The notes beneath the pieces are model-generated. The model did no database searches. It had not been told where the DNA came from and saw only the letters and a list, made by a program, of their open reading frames with translations. This document shows positions 7,664-16,117 of a stretch of DNA of 38,268 nucleotides, piece after piece (position 1 is the first letter of the stretch; each line of letters opens with the position of its first letter). Made by a program: the position numbers and the translations under genes. Source of the DNA: Anaerolineae bacterium (GTDB lineage Bacteria > Chloroflexota > Anaerolineae > Aggregatilineales > Aggregatilineaceae); contig JAFGNU010000087.1 in NCBI GenBank assembly GCA_016926875.1, positions 1-38,268 on the forward strand, written 5' to 3'.

Positions 7664-9841
7664 ATGCGTATCGTAAAAGTATTCAATGATAACTGGCGCT
7701 TTGCCGCCGAAAAACTTGAACTAAATGCGCCGGATAACGAGTTCGAACCGGTTGTTTTACCACACTCCAATAAGCTTTTTTCACACCGGGCCGTCGATTC
7801 CAACGACTACCAGTTTGTTTCAACCTATCGAAAGAAATTCCGCTTGCCAGAGGAACGCAAAGGACGGCGCGTTTTCCTTGATTTTGATGGCGCAATGGTA
7901 GAAAGCACGGTTTATCTCAATAATCAGATCGTTGGCAGCCACCAGGGGGGATACACGCCGTTTTCCTTCGATATAACGGATTATCTCGGCAGTGGTGAGA
8001 ACATCTTAACCGTATACCTGGATTCTACCGAGCGCCCGGATGTTCCTCCGTTTGGCAACCTGGTGGACTACCTCACCTTTGGTGGTATTTACCGAGATGT
8101 CTATTTGCGTATGGTTCACCCGTGCCATATCCACCAGGTCTTCGCTCGCCCGCAGAATGTTCTGACAAGTCCAGCATTGGCCTGCGATATTCGGCTCAGT
8201 CAATATCAACCTGATCTGGTTGTCCGTGGCATTCTCAGAGATCAGCATGGAAAGATCGTCGCTTCAACACAGCAAGCGGTTGGTTCGGAAACACTTACGC
8301 TCGACTTTCCAGCGCCACTTGCGGTTGAACTGTGGTCGCTCAATACCCCCGCGCTCTATACCCTGGAACTGACTCTCTTTGAAGACACTGTGCCACTGGA
8401 CACCACTCACCACCGCATCGGGTTTCGAACGGCTGAATTTCGCACGGAAGGCGGTTTTTATCTGAATGGGAAGCCAGTCAAACTCATGGGGCTTAACCGC
8501 CACCAGACTTATCCCTATATTGGGGCAGCAGCTCCTGCGCGGTTGCAGCGTCAGGATGCCGATATACTCAAATATGAGCTGGGGTGCAATGTAGTTCGTA
8601 CCTCGCACTATCCACAATCACCGCATTTTCTGGATCGCTGTGATGAGATCGGGCTGCTGGTGTTTGAAGAAATCCCTGGCTGGCAGCATATTGGCGACGA
8701 GGCCTGGCAATCACTTGTACTCCGCGATGTGAAGGCGATGATCGAACGCGATCGTAACCATCCCTCGATCATTCTCTGGGGTGTGCGCGTTAACGAGTCG
8801 CCGGACAACAGCGCACTGTACACGCGCACCAATGCATTAGCACACGAACTTGATCCAACCCGGCAGACCGGCGGAGTGCGCAACTACCTGGACAGCGAGT
8901 TCCTGGAAGATGTCTTCACATACAATGATTTTTCTAACTCGGTCGTTGATCCAATCCACACCCCACACCTGATCACCGAATTTGGCGGTCACATGTTTCC
9001 CACCAAAACATGGGACTCTGAAGACCACCGGATCAAACACGCGCTGCTGCATGCCCAGGTGCAAAATCTCCAGATGGGCCATGACAAGATCGCGGGGGCT
9101 ATTGGTTGGTGTGCTTTCGACTACCACACGCATCGTGAATTTGGTTCCGGTGATCGTATCTGCCATCATGGTGTTATGGATGTGTTCCGCTTGCCTAAGT
9201 GGGCCGCATATGTCTACCAAAGCCAGTTACCACCTGAGCAAGCTGTTGTGCTGCAAGCGGCAACGCACTGGACTATGGGTGATCGTGCAGGCGGGAGTAA
9301 CCACCGGCTGGTTGTCTTCAGCAACTGCGATGAGATAGACGTGTTTATGGCTGACACCCACCTGGGCCGCTTTCAGCCCGACCGCGCAACATACGAACAC
9401 CTGCCCCACCCGCCCTTTACCGTGCTATGGCCTCCCGGTTTTAATCCCTGGACACGGGACTTCGATGATCTGCGTATTGTTGGGTATATTGGGGGACAAG
9501 CGGTGGCCGCGCAGCGCATCGCATCGGATCACACCGCACACCACCTCAAACTGGACGTTGACGCCGCTCAACTGTGGGCCGATGGGGCGGATATGACTCG
9601 CCTTATCGTGAAAATAACGGACCGTTATGGTAATATCCTCCCCTATGCGATCTATGTCGTCCACCTCGAGCTTGAAGGCGATGCTGTGCTCTTCGGGGAA
9701 AACCCACTGCCGCTTATCGGCGGGCAAGCAGCTTTGTATGTAAAAGCAGGGCAAACCGAAGGAACCATAACCATTACCGCGCGTGCGCCCGATTTGCCTC
9801 CGGCATCTGGCACATTAGCGCTTGTCGAGCCAGATTCTTAA
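7664..9841 (+). CDS. Glycoside hydrolase family 2 enzyme
   Basis: This 725-residue retaining glycosidase has no signal peptide and is therefore cytoplasmic. The N-terminal sugar-binding jelly roll (about 1-165) includes VYLNNQIVGSHQGGYTPFSF and NLVDYLTFGGIYRDVYLR. An Ig-like domain follows (about 165-260), then the TIM barrel. The predicted acid/base is Glu378 in the NHPSIILWGVRVNES region, and the predicted nucleophile is Glu439 in ITEFGGHMFP, so both catalytic glutamates are present. The usual 'WslgNE' is replaced by WGVRVNE. The C-terminal 120 residues form a beta-rich domain like those of beta-galactosidase-type GH2 enzymes. Specificity (galactosidase, xylosidase, arabinosidase or other) cannot be settled. 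The lacI-type gene follows after 18 bases, so the two are co-transcribed. Confidence 0.9.
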   Translation: MRIVKVFNDNWRFAAEKLELNAPDNEFEPVVLPHSNKLFSHRAVDSNDYQFVSTYRKKFRLPEERKGRRVFLDFDGAMVESTVYLNNQIVGSHQGGYTPFSFDITDYLGSGENILTVYLDSTERPDVPPFGNLVDYLTFGGIYRDVYLRMVHPCHIHQVFARPQNVLTSPALACDIRLSQYQPDLVVRGILRDQHGKIVASTQQAVGSETLTLDFPAPLAVELWSLNTPALYTLELTLFEDTVPLDTTHHRIGFRTAEFRTEGGFYLNGKPVKLMGLNRHQTYPYIGAAAPARLQRQDADILKYELGCNVVRTSHYPQSPHFLDRCDEIGLLVFEEIPGWQHIGDEAWQSLVLRDVKAMIERDRNHPSIILWGVRVNESPDNSALYTRTNALAHELDPTRQTGGVRNYLDSEFLEDVFTYNDFSNSVVDPIHTPHLITEFGGHMFPTKTWDSEDHRIKHALLHAQVQNLQMGHDKIAGAIGWCAFDYHTHREFGSGDRICHHGVMDVFRLPKWAAYVYQSQLPPEQAVVLQAATHWTMGDRAGGSNHRLVVFSNCDEIDVFMADTHLGRFQPDRATYEHLPHPPFTVLWPPGFNPWTRDFDDLRIVGYIGGQAVAAQRIASDHTAHHLKLDVDAAQLWADGADMTRLIVKITDRYGNILPYAIYVVHLELEGDAVLFGENPLPLIGGQAALYVKAGQTEGTITITARAPDLPPASGTLALVEPDS

Positions 9842-9859
9842 CACGTAGGCAGAAAAAAC

Positions 9860-10912
9860 ATGAACAAACCGAATGAGAAAGATGTTGTGACGCAGCAGGA
9901 TGTTGCGGACTATGCAGGCGTCTCGCGTGCAGTTGTATCATATGTGTTGAATAACGGGCCTCGAAAGGTGTCGGCAGAGACTCGCCAACGAGTCATAGCG
10001 GCCATAGAAGAATTGGCCTATCGTCCCAATAAACATGCACAACGACTGAAACAAGGTAGTGCAGCGGTTCAAAATATCATCGGCATTGTAACCGGCGGTC
10101 AAAGCTATAACATATTGAATCGGCCATACTATAACCTGGTATTGGCAGGACTGTTTGACAGCGCGCATCAACTCAACCAGCACATCCGCTTTTTTAGTTT
10201 CTTCGAAGCGCTAAAAGACCCGGTCTTCTTCAATAAGAACATCCATCCCGATGAGATCTCTTCGTTGATCTTGCTCCTGCCCAAAATAATCACTGAAACA
10301 CCCGGCCATGAAGAGATTCTTGATACTATGATCGAGCGGATCGACAATATCATCTGCCTGGAAGACTCGATCAGGGGGTTACCAGCAGTGATTTTTGACC
10401 GTGCCGCAGCCGCTTTTATGGCAGTGGAGCACTTGATTAAACTGGGGCACCAACAGATAGCGTTCCTCGCCATTGATGATCAGCGCAAACAGGGCTACAG
10501 GCAGGCGCTTCTCGAAAATAACCTGCCGTATGATGAGACATTGATTCGCATCCTATCCGCTGTCGAGCCAGCCCAGTCTGCCTACCAGCAAACCCTTGAG
10601 ATGCTCGAAACCGGCAAGACACCCACGGCTATTTTTACCGCGAATGACGAGGCCGGAATCGCCGCCATAGCAGCTTTGCACGATCGCGGGCTGCGCGTAC
10701 CTGACGATGTAGCGATCACGTCCATAGATGATATTGAATTAGCCAGCATGATTCGTCCGGCATTAACAACGGTTAATGTCCCTAAACGTCGAATGGGAAT
10801 GTATGCGATCCAGTTCCTGATTTCCCAGCGCGAAATCTTATCACCGCACGCTGCGTCGATGGTTTTGCCCATCGAGTTGATTGTGAGAGATTCCTGTGGG
10901 GCGCGAAGGTAA
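9860..10912 (+). CDS. LacI-family transcriptional regulator
   Basis: This 350-residue repressor has an N-terminal LacI-type helix-turn-helix (about residues 9-35: VTQQDVADYAGVSRAVVSYV), followed by the hinge helix region (YRPNKHAQRLKQG). The periplasmic-binding-protein-like sensor domain (about 70-345) shows the usual PTAIFTANDEAGIAAIAAL and VAITSIDDIELASMIRPALTTV motifs. It probably binds a sugar released by the neighbouring glycosidases and controls the divergent transporter operon and its own operon through the palindrome at 7574-7595. Its gene ends 80 bases before a good terminator. The exact effector is not predictable from sequence. Confidence 0.93.
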   Translation: MNKPNEKDVVTQQDVADYAGVSRAVVSYVLNNGPRKVSAETRQRVIAAIEELAYRPNKHAQRLKQGSAAVQNIIGIVTGGQSYNILNRPYYNLVLAGLFDSAHQLNQHIRFFSFFEALKDPVFFNKNIHPDEISSLILLLPKIITETPGHEEILDTMIERIDNIICLEDSIRGLPAVIFDRAAAAFMAVEHLIKLGHQQIAFLAIDDQRKQGYRQALLENNLPYDETLIRILSAVEPAQSAYQQTLEMLETGKTPTAIFTANDEAGIAAIAALHDRGLRVPDDVAITSIDDIELASMIRPALTTVNVPKRRMGMYAIQFLISQREILSPHAASMVLPIELIVRDSCGARR

Positions 10913-11266
10913 TACTACAGCGCTCAATGCCGATTGGTTAGGTAGTGTGGGAGTAGGGTCAGAAAATCCCGACCACAAGGAAGTCCGAGTTGCTACCGAA
11001 CCGGCTCGTTTTGTTCGGTGGCTTTTTAAACGATATTCCGCGAACACTCTTCTTCGCGCGCGATAGCGCGGATGTTTTCTTCTCGATGTAATACCGTGCC
11101 GGATTTGATATTGATCTACCACTTGTAGTATTCTTTCTGCTGCTTTCTGGATATGCGCTTGTTTTGCGTCCCAGAAAAAGCTTCGGGGGCCGGTGGCGCT
11201 CTTTTGCCGATCATTTTCCGGCTATCATATTGAGTTAACAGGACGATTCAAAAAGGACGTGAAATA
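10913..11266. other. 354-base intergenic stretch between lacI-type and GH31 genes
   Basis: It holds the terminator at 10992-11027 and a small GC hairpin near 11059 (CGCGC-GATA-GCGCG). The leader of the GH31 gene has AAGGA nine bases before its ATG. A TATCAT near 11223 could be a -10, but I see no convincing -35 and no second copy of the 7574-7595 operator. All three minus-strand frames stay fairly open here, yet none has a convincing start or family motif. Confidence 0.5.
10992..11027 (+). terminator. Rho-independent terminator after the lacI-type gene
   Basis: The arms GCTACCGAAC and GTTCGGTGGC pair over ten positions with one G-T wobble, around an 11-base loop, and are followed by five Ts (11023-11027). 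This ends the GH2-lacI transcript, so the GH31 gene needs its own promoter. Confidence 0.8.
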
Positions 11267-13327
11267 ATGAAATTTAACTGGGGCCATTGGCATCTGCTGC
11301 CCGGAACAGCAGCCGTTTTCCCGGTGGCAATCGTGGATGTGCAAGTTGAGCCAGATGCGCTTATTATCACGGGGTACGATCGACCCATCCAGGGGCGCTG
11401 GAGTTATCTTGACGGCGCGACGATCACGGCGCGTTTTTCGGCGCCTATGCCGGATGTGATCCGTGTCCAACTCACGCACTTCAAAGGCCGCCGGGAACGC
11501 AAGCCCGCGTTTGATTTGAACTACAGCCTTGCCAACCCGGCGGTGTCTACCGGGCGTGACGAGCAGCGGGCCTGGCTGAACAGTGGCAGCCTCTCAGTAA
11601 TCGTGCCCACCCAAAACGAATGGCGGTTTTCTTTCGAACGCGACGGCCAACCCCTGACCGGGAGCGAGCCGCGAGCCGTAGGGCTATTCAGGCAAAATGA
11701 CAGGACGTATATCCGGGAACAGCTATCGCTCCAGGTTGGCGAAACGGTTTATGGCCTGGGCGAACGCTTTGGGCCATTCGTAAAAAACGGCCAATCGATT
11801 GATATATGGAACAACGACGGCGGGACAGACTCTGAGTATGCCTACAAGAACATCCCCTTCTACCTGACCAGCCAGGGCTACGGCGTACTGGTCAACCATC
11901 CGGGCCGCGTGTCATACGAGGTGGCTTCTCACCACGTTCAGCGCGTACAGTTCAGCGTCGAAGATCACAGCCTGGATTATTATGTTTTTGGCGGCCCAAC
12001 CATGAAAGATGCCCTCGAACAATACACTGCCCTCAGCGGTCGCCCGGCGCTGGTGCCGGAATGGTCATTGGGCCTGTGGCTGTCCACTTCGTTTACCACC
12101 AACTATAACGAGCAGGATATTCTGGCAAATATCGATCGCATGGAGCAGGCGGGCATTCCGATCAGCGTCTTTCATTTCGACTGCTTTTGGATGAAAGAAC
12201 TGACATGGTGCAGCTTTTTGTGGGACAAGCGGTATTTCCCTGATCCAGAAGGCATGTTGCGCCGCATCAAAAGCAAGGGTATCAAAGTGTGCGTATGGAT
12301 CAACCCGTACATTGCCGAGGCTTCGCCGTTGTTCGATGAAGGCAGCGCCGAGGGCTATTTACTCCACACACCTGAAGGAGATAGCTACCAGGTTGATCAC
12401 TGGCAGCCGGGGATGGCTTTTGTAGATTTCACCAATCCACGAGCGCGGGCATGGTACGCAGACAAACTAAAGGCGCTGATCAGCATGGGAGTGGATACGT
12501 TTAAGACCGACTTCGGGGAACGGATTCCCACCAGAGTCCGCTATTTTGACGAAACGGACCCGGAGCGAATGCACAATTACTACACCTATTTGTACAACCA
12601 GACCGTATTCGAGCTTTTGCGCGAAAAAAAAGGAGCGGGTGAGGCTGTTCTCTTTGCACGTTCAGCCACAACCGGGAGTCAGAAATACCCGGTCCATTGG
12701 GGCGGCGACAACAGCTCGACTTATCCCTCGATGGCCGAGACGCTGCGCGGTGGGTTGTCGCTTGGCTTGGGCGGTTTTGGCTATTGGAGCCATGACATCG
12801 GCGGGTTTATCGGCACAGCCCAACCCGGTCTCTACAAGCGCTGGATTGCGTTTGGGCTGCTGTCATCTCACAGCCGCCTGCACGGCAACGAAAGCGTGCG
12901 TATGCCCTGGTTGTTTGACGATGAAGCGGTTGAGGTATTGCGTTTCTTCAACCGCCTCAAAACGCACCTCATGCCTTACCTGGTTGATGTAATGCACGAG
13001 GCACACGAACATGGCTGGCCCATGCTGCGGGCGATGATTCTGGAATTTCCCGACGACCCGGCTTGCCGCTATCTCGACACACAATATATGTTAGGCCCTG
13101 CGGTGCTGGTTGCGCCGGTTTTTAGCGCTGATGGTATGGTATCCTATTATCTGCCAGAGGGAGAATGGCGGCACCTGCTCACAGGAGAAATCACGCGAGG
13201 GGCGGGTTGGCGGCGCGAAAAATATGACTACTTCAGTTTACCTTTATGGGTAAACACAGCACGCAGCGCGCCGTGGGACTGCTTACACGAGAAAAGCCTG
13301 GATTTCCAGGCCTGGAAAACAACATAA
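11267..13327 (+). CDS. GH31 alpha-xylosidase-like enzyme (YicI-like)
   Basis: This 686-residue retaining alpha-glycosidase has no signal peptide and should act in the cytoplasm, removing alpha-linked xylose (or glucose) from imported oligosaccharides. The N-terminal beta domain contains LQVGETVYGLGERFGPF. The (beta/alpha)8 barrel includes GIPISVFHFDCFWM. The predicted nucleophile is Asp415 in DTFKTDFGERIP, the segment characteristic of YicI-type alpha-xylosidases. The predicted acid/base is Asp481 in PVHWGGDNSSTYPSM. It is somewhat shorter than YicI of E. coli (about 770 residues), mostly in the C-terminal beta domains. The GH8 gene follows after 33 bases. Alpha-xylosidase is the best reading, alpha-glucosidase the alternative. 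Confidence 0.9.
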   Translation: MKFNWGHWHLLPGTAAVFPVAIVDVQVEPDALIITGYDRPIQGRWSYLDGATITARFSAPMPDVIRVQLTHFKGRRERKPAFDLNYSLANPAVSTGRDEQRAWLNSGSLSVIVPTQNEWRFSFERDGQPLTGSEPRAVGLFRQNDRTYIREQLSLQVGETVYGLGERFGPFVKNGQSIDIWNNDGGTDSEYAYKNIPFYLTSQGYGVLVNHPGRVSYEVASHHVQRVQFSVEDHSLDYYVFGGPTMKDALEQYTALSGRPALVPEWSLGLWLSTSFTTNYNEQDILANIDRMEQAGIPISVFHFDCFWMKELTWCSFLWDKRYFPDPEGMLRRIKSKGIKVCVWINPYIAEASPLFDEGSAEGYLLHTPEGDSYQVDHWQPGMAFVDFTNPRARAWYADKLKALISMGVDTFKTDFGERIPTRVRYFDETDPERMHNYYTYLYNQTVFELLREKKGAGEAVLFARSATTGSQKYPVHWGGDNSSTYPSMAETLRGGLSLGLGGFGYWSHDIGGFIGTAQPGLYKRWIAFGLLSSHSRLHGNESVRMPWLFDDEAVEVLRFFNRLKTHLMPYLVDVMHEAHEHGWPMLRAMILEFPDDPACRYLDTQYMLGPAVLVAPVFSADGMVSYYLPEGEWRHLLTGEITRGAGWRREKYDYFSLPLWVNTARSAPWDCLHEKSLDFQAWKTT

Positions 13328-13360
13328 TGCCCGAATAGGAATCTGAACAGGATAACTTCC

Positions 13361-14635
13361 ATGCACAAAAAACTACTCATAACGATAGTGATCGTGACGT
13401 TGTTTGTTTCAACCGGATGGCCAGCTTCAACCTTACTATTTGCCCAGGAGGATGACGTGCTTCCCGCTCCAGTTCCGCCCGAAACCGGCGCATTCTTTAG
13501 CGGCGAGTACCGTAATATGCTCAAAGAGTGGGGCCGCACGGACGAAGAAATACAGGCTCGTATCGACGCGGTGTGGAACCAGTTGTTTTATGGAGACGAT
13601 GCAACCGAGCGCGTGTATTACCCGGTTGACGATGATATGGGCTATCTGCTGGACACCGGCAACGACGATGTCCGTACCGAAGGCATGTCTTATGGCATGA
13701 TGATCGCGGTCCAACTGGATAAAAAAGAGGAATTTGACCGCATCTGGAAGTGGGCTAAAACCTATATGTACAACGAGTCCGGGGCGTATCAGGGCTACTT
13801 CGCCTGGCACTGTAACCCGGACGGCTCGAAAATCGACCAGAATCCTGCGTCGGATGGCGAAATCTGGTTTGTGACCGCGTTGTTCTTTGCGGCGGGACGC
13901 TGGGGCAACGGCGACGGCATCTTTGACTATCAGGCGGAAGCCAACGCGATCCTGCATACGATGCTGCACCAGGAAGACGACCCCACCCGTGGATCAAAAA
14001 ACATGTTCAACGCGGACACCAAACAGGTCGTGTTTGTGCCCAGCTTCGGGCGCGAGAGTTCTTATACCGACCCGTCATACCACGTCCCGCACTATTACGA
14101 ACTATGGGCGCGTTGGGCTGAGGCTGACAACGACTTCTGGACAGAAGCCGCCACCGCCAGCCGGGAGTTTTTCAAGGCGGCAGCGCATCCAGACACCGGT
14201 CTGATGGCGAATTACACAGAATTCGATGGCAGCCCCAAAGTGCGGGGCGACTATGGCGAGTTCTTTTATGCAGATGCGTGGCGTGTACCGATGAATGTTG
14301 CAGTGGACTATGCATGGTTTGCTGCTGATCCCTGGCAGATCGAACAGAGCAACCGGATTCAGGCATTTTTCTATAACCAGGGGCTGTATAGCTACTCCGA
14401 TAAATGGCGTGTGGATGGCAGCGAATCACTGACTCCCTGGCATTCGGAAGGACTGGTTGCTACCAACGCCGCCGCCGGGTTGGCTGCCAGCGAGCCGGTA
14501 GCCTGGGAGTTTATCGAGGAATTCTGGAATACCCGGCTGCCTACTGGACAGTGGCGTTACTATAGCGGCCTGCTATACATGATGAGCCTGCTGCACCTAA
14601 GCGGGGAGTTTCGGATTTACGAGCCTGCCAACTGA
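13361..14635 (+). CDS. Secreted GH8 enzyme, reducing-end xylose-releasing exo-oligoxylanase-like
   Basis: This 424-residue inverting glycosidase resembles Rex-type GH8 enzymes, which release xylose from the reducing end of xylo-oligosaccharides. It starts with a signal peptide (MHKKLLITIVIVTLFVSTGWPASTLLFAQ without the ends), so it is exported. The (alpha/alpha)6 barrel follows. The predicted catalytic acid is Glu107 in VRTEGMSYGMM and the likely base is Asp316 in MNVAVDYAWF. Other Rex-like stretches include GAYQGYFAWHCNPDG and PASDGEIWFVTALFFAAGRW. It lies 33 bases after the GH31 gene. Export is notable because characterised Rex enzymes such as that of Bacillus halodurans are generally regarded as intracellular. 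Endo-xylanase activity is the alternative. Confidence 0.9.
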   Translation: MHKKLLITIVIVTLFVSTGWPASTLLFAQEDDVLPAPVPPETGAFFSGEYRNMLKEWGRTDEEIQARIDAVWNQLFYGDDATERVYYPVDDDMGYLLDTGNDDVRTEGMSYGMMIAVQLDKKEEFDRIWKWAKTYMYNESGAYQGYFAWHCNPDGSKIDQNPASDGEIWFVTALFFAAGRWGNGDGIFDYQAEANAILHTMLHQEDDPTRGSKNMFNADTKQVVFVPSFGRESSYTDPSYHVPHYYELWARWAEADNDFWTEAATASREFFKAAAHPDTGLMANYTEFDGSPKVRGDYGEFFYADAWRVPMNVAVDYAWFAADPWQIEQSNRIQAFFYNQGLYSYSDKWRVDGSESLTPWHSEGLVATNAAAGLAASEPVAWEFIEEFWNTRLPTGQWRYYSGLLYMMSLLHLSGEFRIYEPAN

Positions 14636-14648
14636 TCCTTTTGATCAG
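14632..14648 (+). other. Hairpin overlapping the GH8 stop codon
   Basis: CTGATC and GATCAG pair perfectly around a 5-base loop; the left arm contains the TGA stop. The following GCTTTA is too weak for a confident terminator call. A second small hairpin (ACCGG...CCGGT) follows at 14654-14670. Confidence 0.4.
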
Positions 14649-14950
14649 GCTTTACCGGCGTTTCACCGGTTGGCTAAGACCGCCCCATTTATTCAGCGTA
14701 CCACTCCTGCTCCCCGGCAAGAATGGCTGCCATTTGCCGGGGAGAAATCAGCATTCCATTATGTCGGCACTTTTCTTGAACATGGCTTGAACATTGCCCG
14801 CTGGCACGGCGCGGTTAACACCTGTATCATTTATTTTTCGTGGGTAGAGATGGCGAATCAGCCTGAAACAGACGCGCCAACGAAGCGCATGGTGCCGGGC
14901 AGAACACCGAAACGCCCCCTGTGTATTTACACGCGAAAAGGATCGGTTGT
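14636..14950 (+). other. 315-base gap between GH8 and URO-D-family genes
   Basis: The gap holds three successive stem-loops (14632-14648, 14654-14670, 14710-14744) and then about 200 bases without recognisable signals or a credible gene. AAAAGGA ends eight bases before the ATG at 14951. No clear promoter was seen, so whether the URO-D-like gene is read through from GH8 or separately transcribed is undecided. Confidence 0.5.
14710..14744 (+). other. Strong 11-bp stem-loop with nested inner stem
   Basis: CTCCCCGGCAA (14710-14720) and TTGCCGGGGAG (14734-14744) pair perfectly. The 13-base loop itself contains ATGG...CCAT, which can form an inner stem. No T-tract follows, so it may be a processing or stability element or a factor-dependent terminator. 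Confidence 0.6.
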
Positions 14951-16078
14951 ATGGCTACTTTCCGCCAGATGAACTACGCTGTCTTCGCTGGGGAACCGGT
15001 GCCGGGTATCCTGTTCCAACCGCGCATCGAACCCTGGTACGCGTGGCACCAGACATTCAACTGCATCCCGGATGCCTACCGGGGGATGGACCTGCGCCAA
15101 TGGTTCGATCACCTGGGTGTTTCGATGCGCTACGTGGATTACTACACAGACATGCCGCGCCCTATCATCGAAACGTGGGGGCCGGATGTGACTATTCGCG
15201 AACAGCCGCTTTCGCCCACCGAGTATATCACGGTGTACGAGACGCCGTATGGCGAACTGGTCCAGCGCTCGCAACTGACTCAGGACAAAACGTGGCGCAC
15301 AGTCGATTTTCCGGTTAAGCGCCAGGAGGATTTGAAAAAGCTGCGCTGGCTTTATGCCCGGCGACGTTTCTCATTCTCTCCGGAGTGTTTTGAACAGGGG
15401 GCAGCCTTTATTGGTGAACGCGGTGAGCCGCAGTTCTGGATAACGCGCAGCCCATACCAGGCGCTCGCGGTCGACTGGATGCCCTACCGGCAGTTCGTTT
15501 ATGCCCTGACTGATGCGCCTGAAGAAGTCGAGGCAACCCTGGCTGCTATTGACGCAGCATACGATTCACTGTATGAGGAAATTATCTCTTACGGCGAGGT
15601 CAAGATCATCAACTTTGGCGAAAACATCCACGGGCACCTGATCACGCGCTCCGCCTTCAAACGTTACCTGCTGCCGCACTATGAAAAACGCTCCAACCAA
15701 CTGCGAGAGGCAGGAATTTTCACGCACATTCACATAGATGGGGCCGTGCGCCCGTTACTGCCCCTGTTGGCCGATTTACCCTTTGATGGGCTGGAGGCTC
15801 TCACCCCGGAGCCGCAAGGTGACGTGACTCTAGAGGAAATCGGCGAACACATCGGAGACAAGATTCTGCTGGACGGTATCCCAGCGGTCCTGTTTATGGA
15901 GACATACTCTCGTGAACAGTTGATGGCAACGGTAGAACGACTTGTCGAACTGTTCTACCCCCGACTGGTGCTGGGTGTTTCCGATGAAGTGCCCGAAGGC
16001 TCTTCCGTCGATGCCATTGAGCGGGTGCGCATGATCGCAGAATGGTGCCGGGACCATGAACCATCTGTTCGTAGTTGA
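14951..16078 (+). CDS. Uroporphyrinogen decarboxylase (URO-D) family protein of unknown substrate
   Basis: This 375-residue protein has the overall pattern of the URO-D/MtaA superfamily, a TIM barrel used both for porphyrinogen decarboxylation and by corrinoid methyltransferases. Typical C-terminal features are the strand-loop THIHIDGAVRPLLPLL (His259, His261, Asp263), then FDGLEALTPEPQGDVTLEEI, and LGVSDEVPEGSS near the end. True HemE signatures are not evident. The HxC zinc-ligand pair expected of MtaA-type methyltransferases is replaced by HxD. The start at 14951 (MATFRQMNY) is supported by an AAAGGA site. It lies downstream of the glycosidases on the same strand and converges on the TPR gene. 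The context suggests a role in sugar metabolism, possibly on a methylated or carboxylated sugar, but that is speculation. Confidence 0.75.
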   Translation: MATFRQMNYAVFAGEPVPGILFQPRIEPWYAWHQTFNCIPDAYRGMDLRQWFDHLGVSMRYVDYYTDMPRPIIETWGPDVTIREQPLSPTEYITVYETPYGELVQRSQLTQDKTWRTVDFPVKRQEDLKKLRWLYARRRFSFSPECFEQGAAFIGERGEPQFWITRSPYQALAVDWMPYRQFVYALTDAPEEVEATLAAIDAAYDSLYEEIISYGEVKIINFGENIHGHLITRSAFKRYLLPHYEKRSNQLREAGIFTHIHIDGAVRPLLPLLADLPFDGLEALTPEPQGDVTLEEIGEHIGDKILLDGIPAVLFMETYSREQLMATVERLVELFYPRLVLGVSDEVPEGSSVDAIERVRMIAEWCRDHEPSVRS

Positions 16079-16117
16079 GGGCCGATATCCGGCTTTCATA
16101 TAAACAGCAAGCCGCTG

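Noticed and set aside
10913..11027. T-box or other riboswitch before GH31
   Set aside because: No T-box sequence or other conserved riboswitch core is visible; the stem-loop followed by Ts is explained as the terminator of the preceding operon.
10841..11230. Possible degraded small gene on the minus strand between lacI-type and GH31 genes
   Set aside because: Some stretches look protein-like, but all three frames are partly open, no start with a ribosome site exists, and the terminator at 10992-11027 lies inside. The evidence is insufficient.
11223..11240. GTTAAC-centred sequence before GH31 as a second LacI operator
   Set aside because: Only one half partly resembles the 7574-7595 palindrome and the other half does not match.
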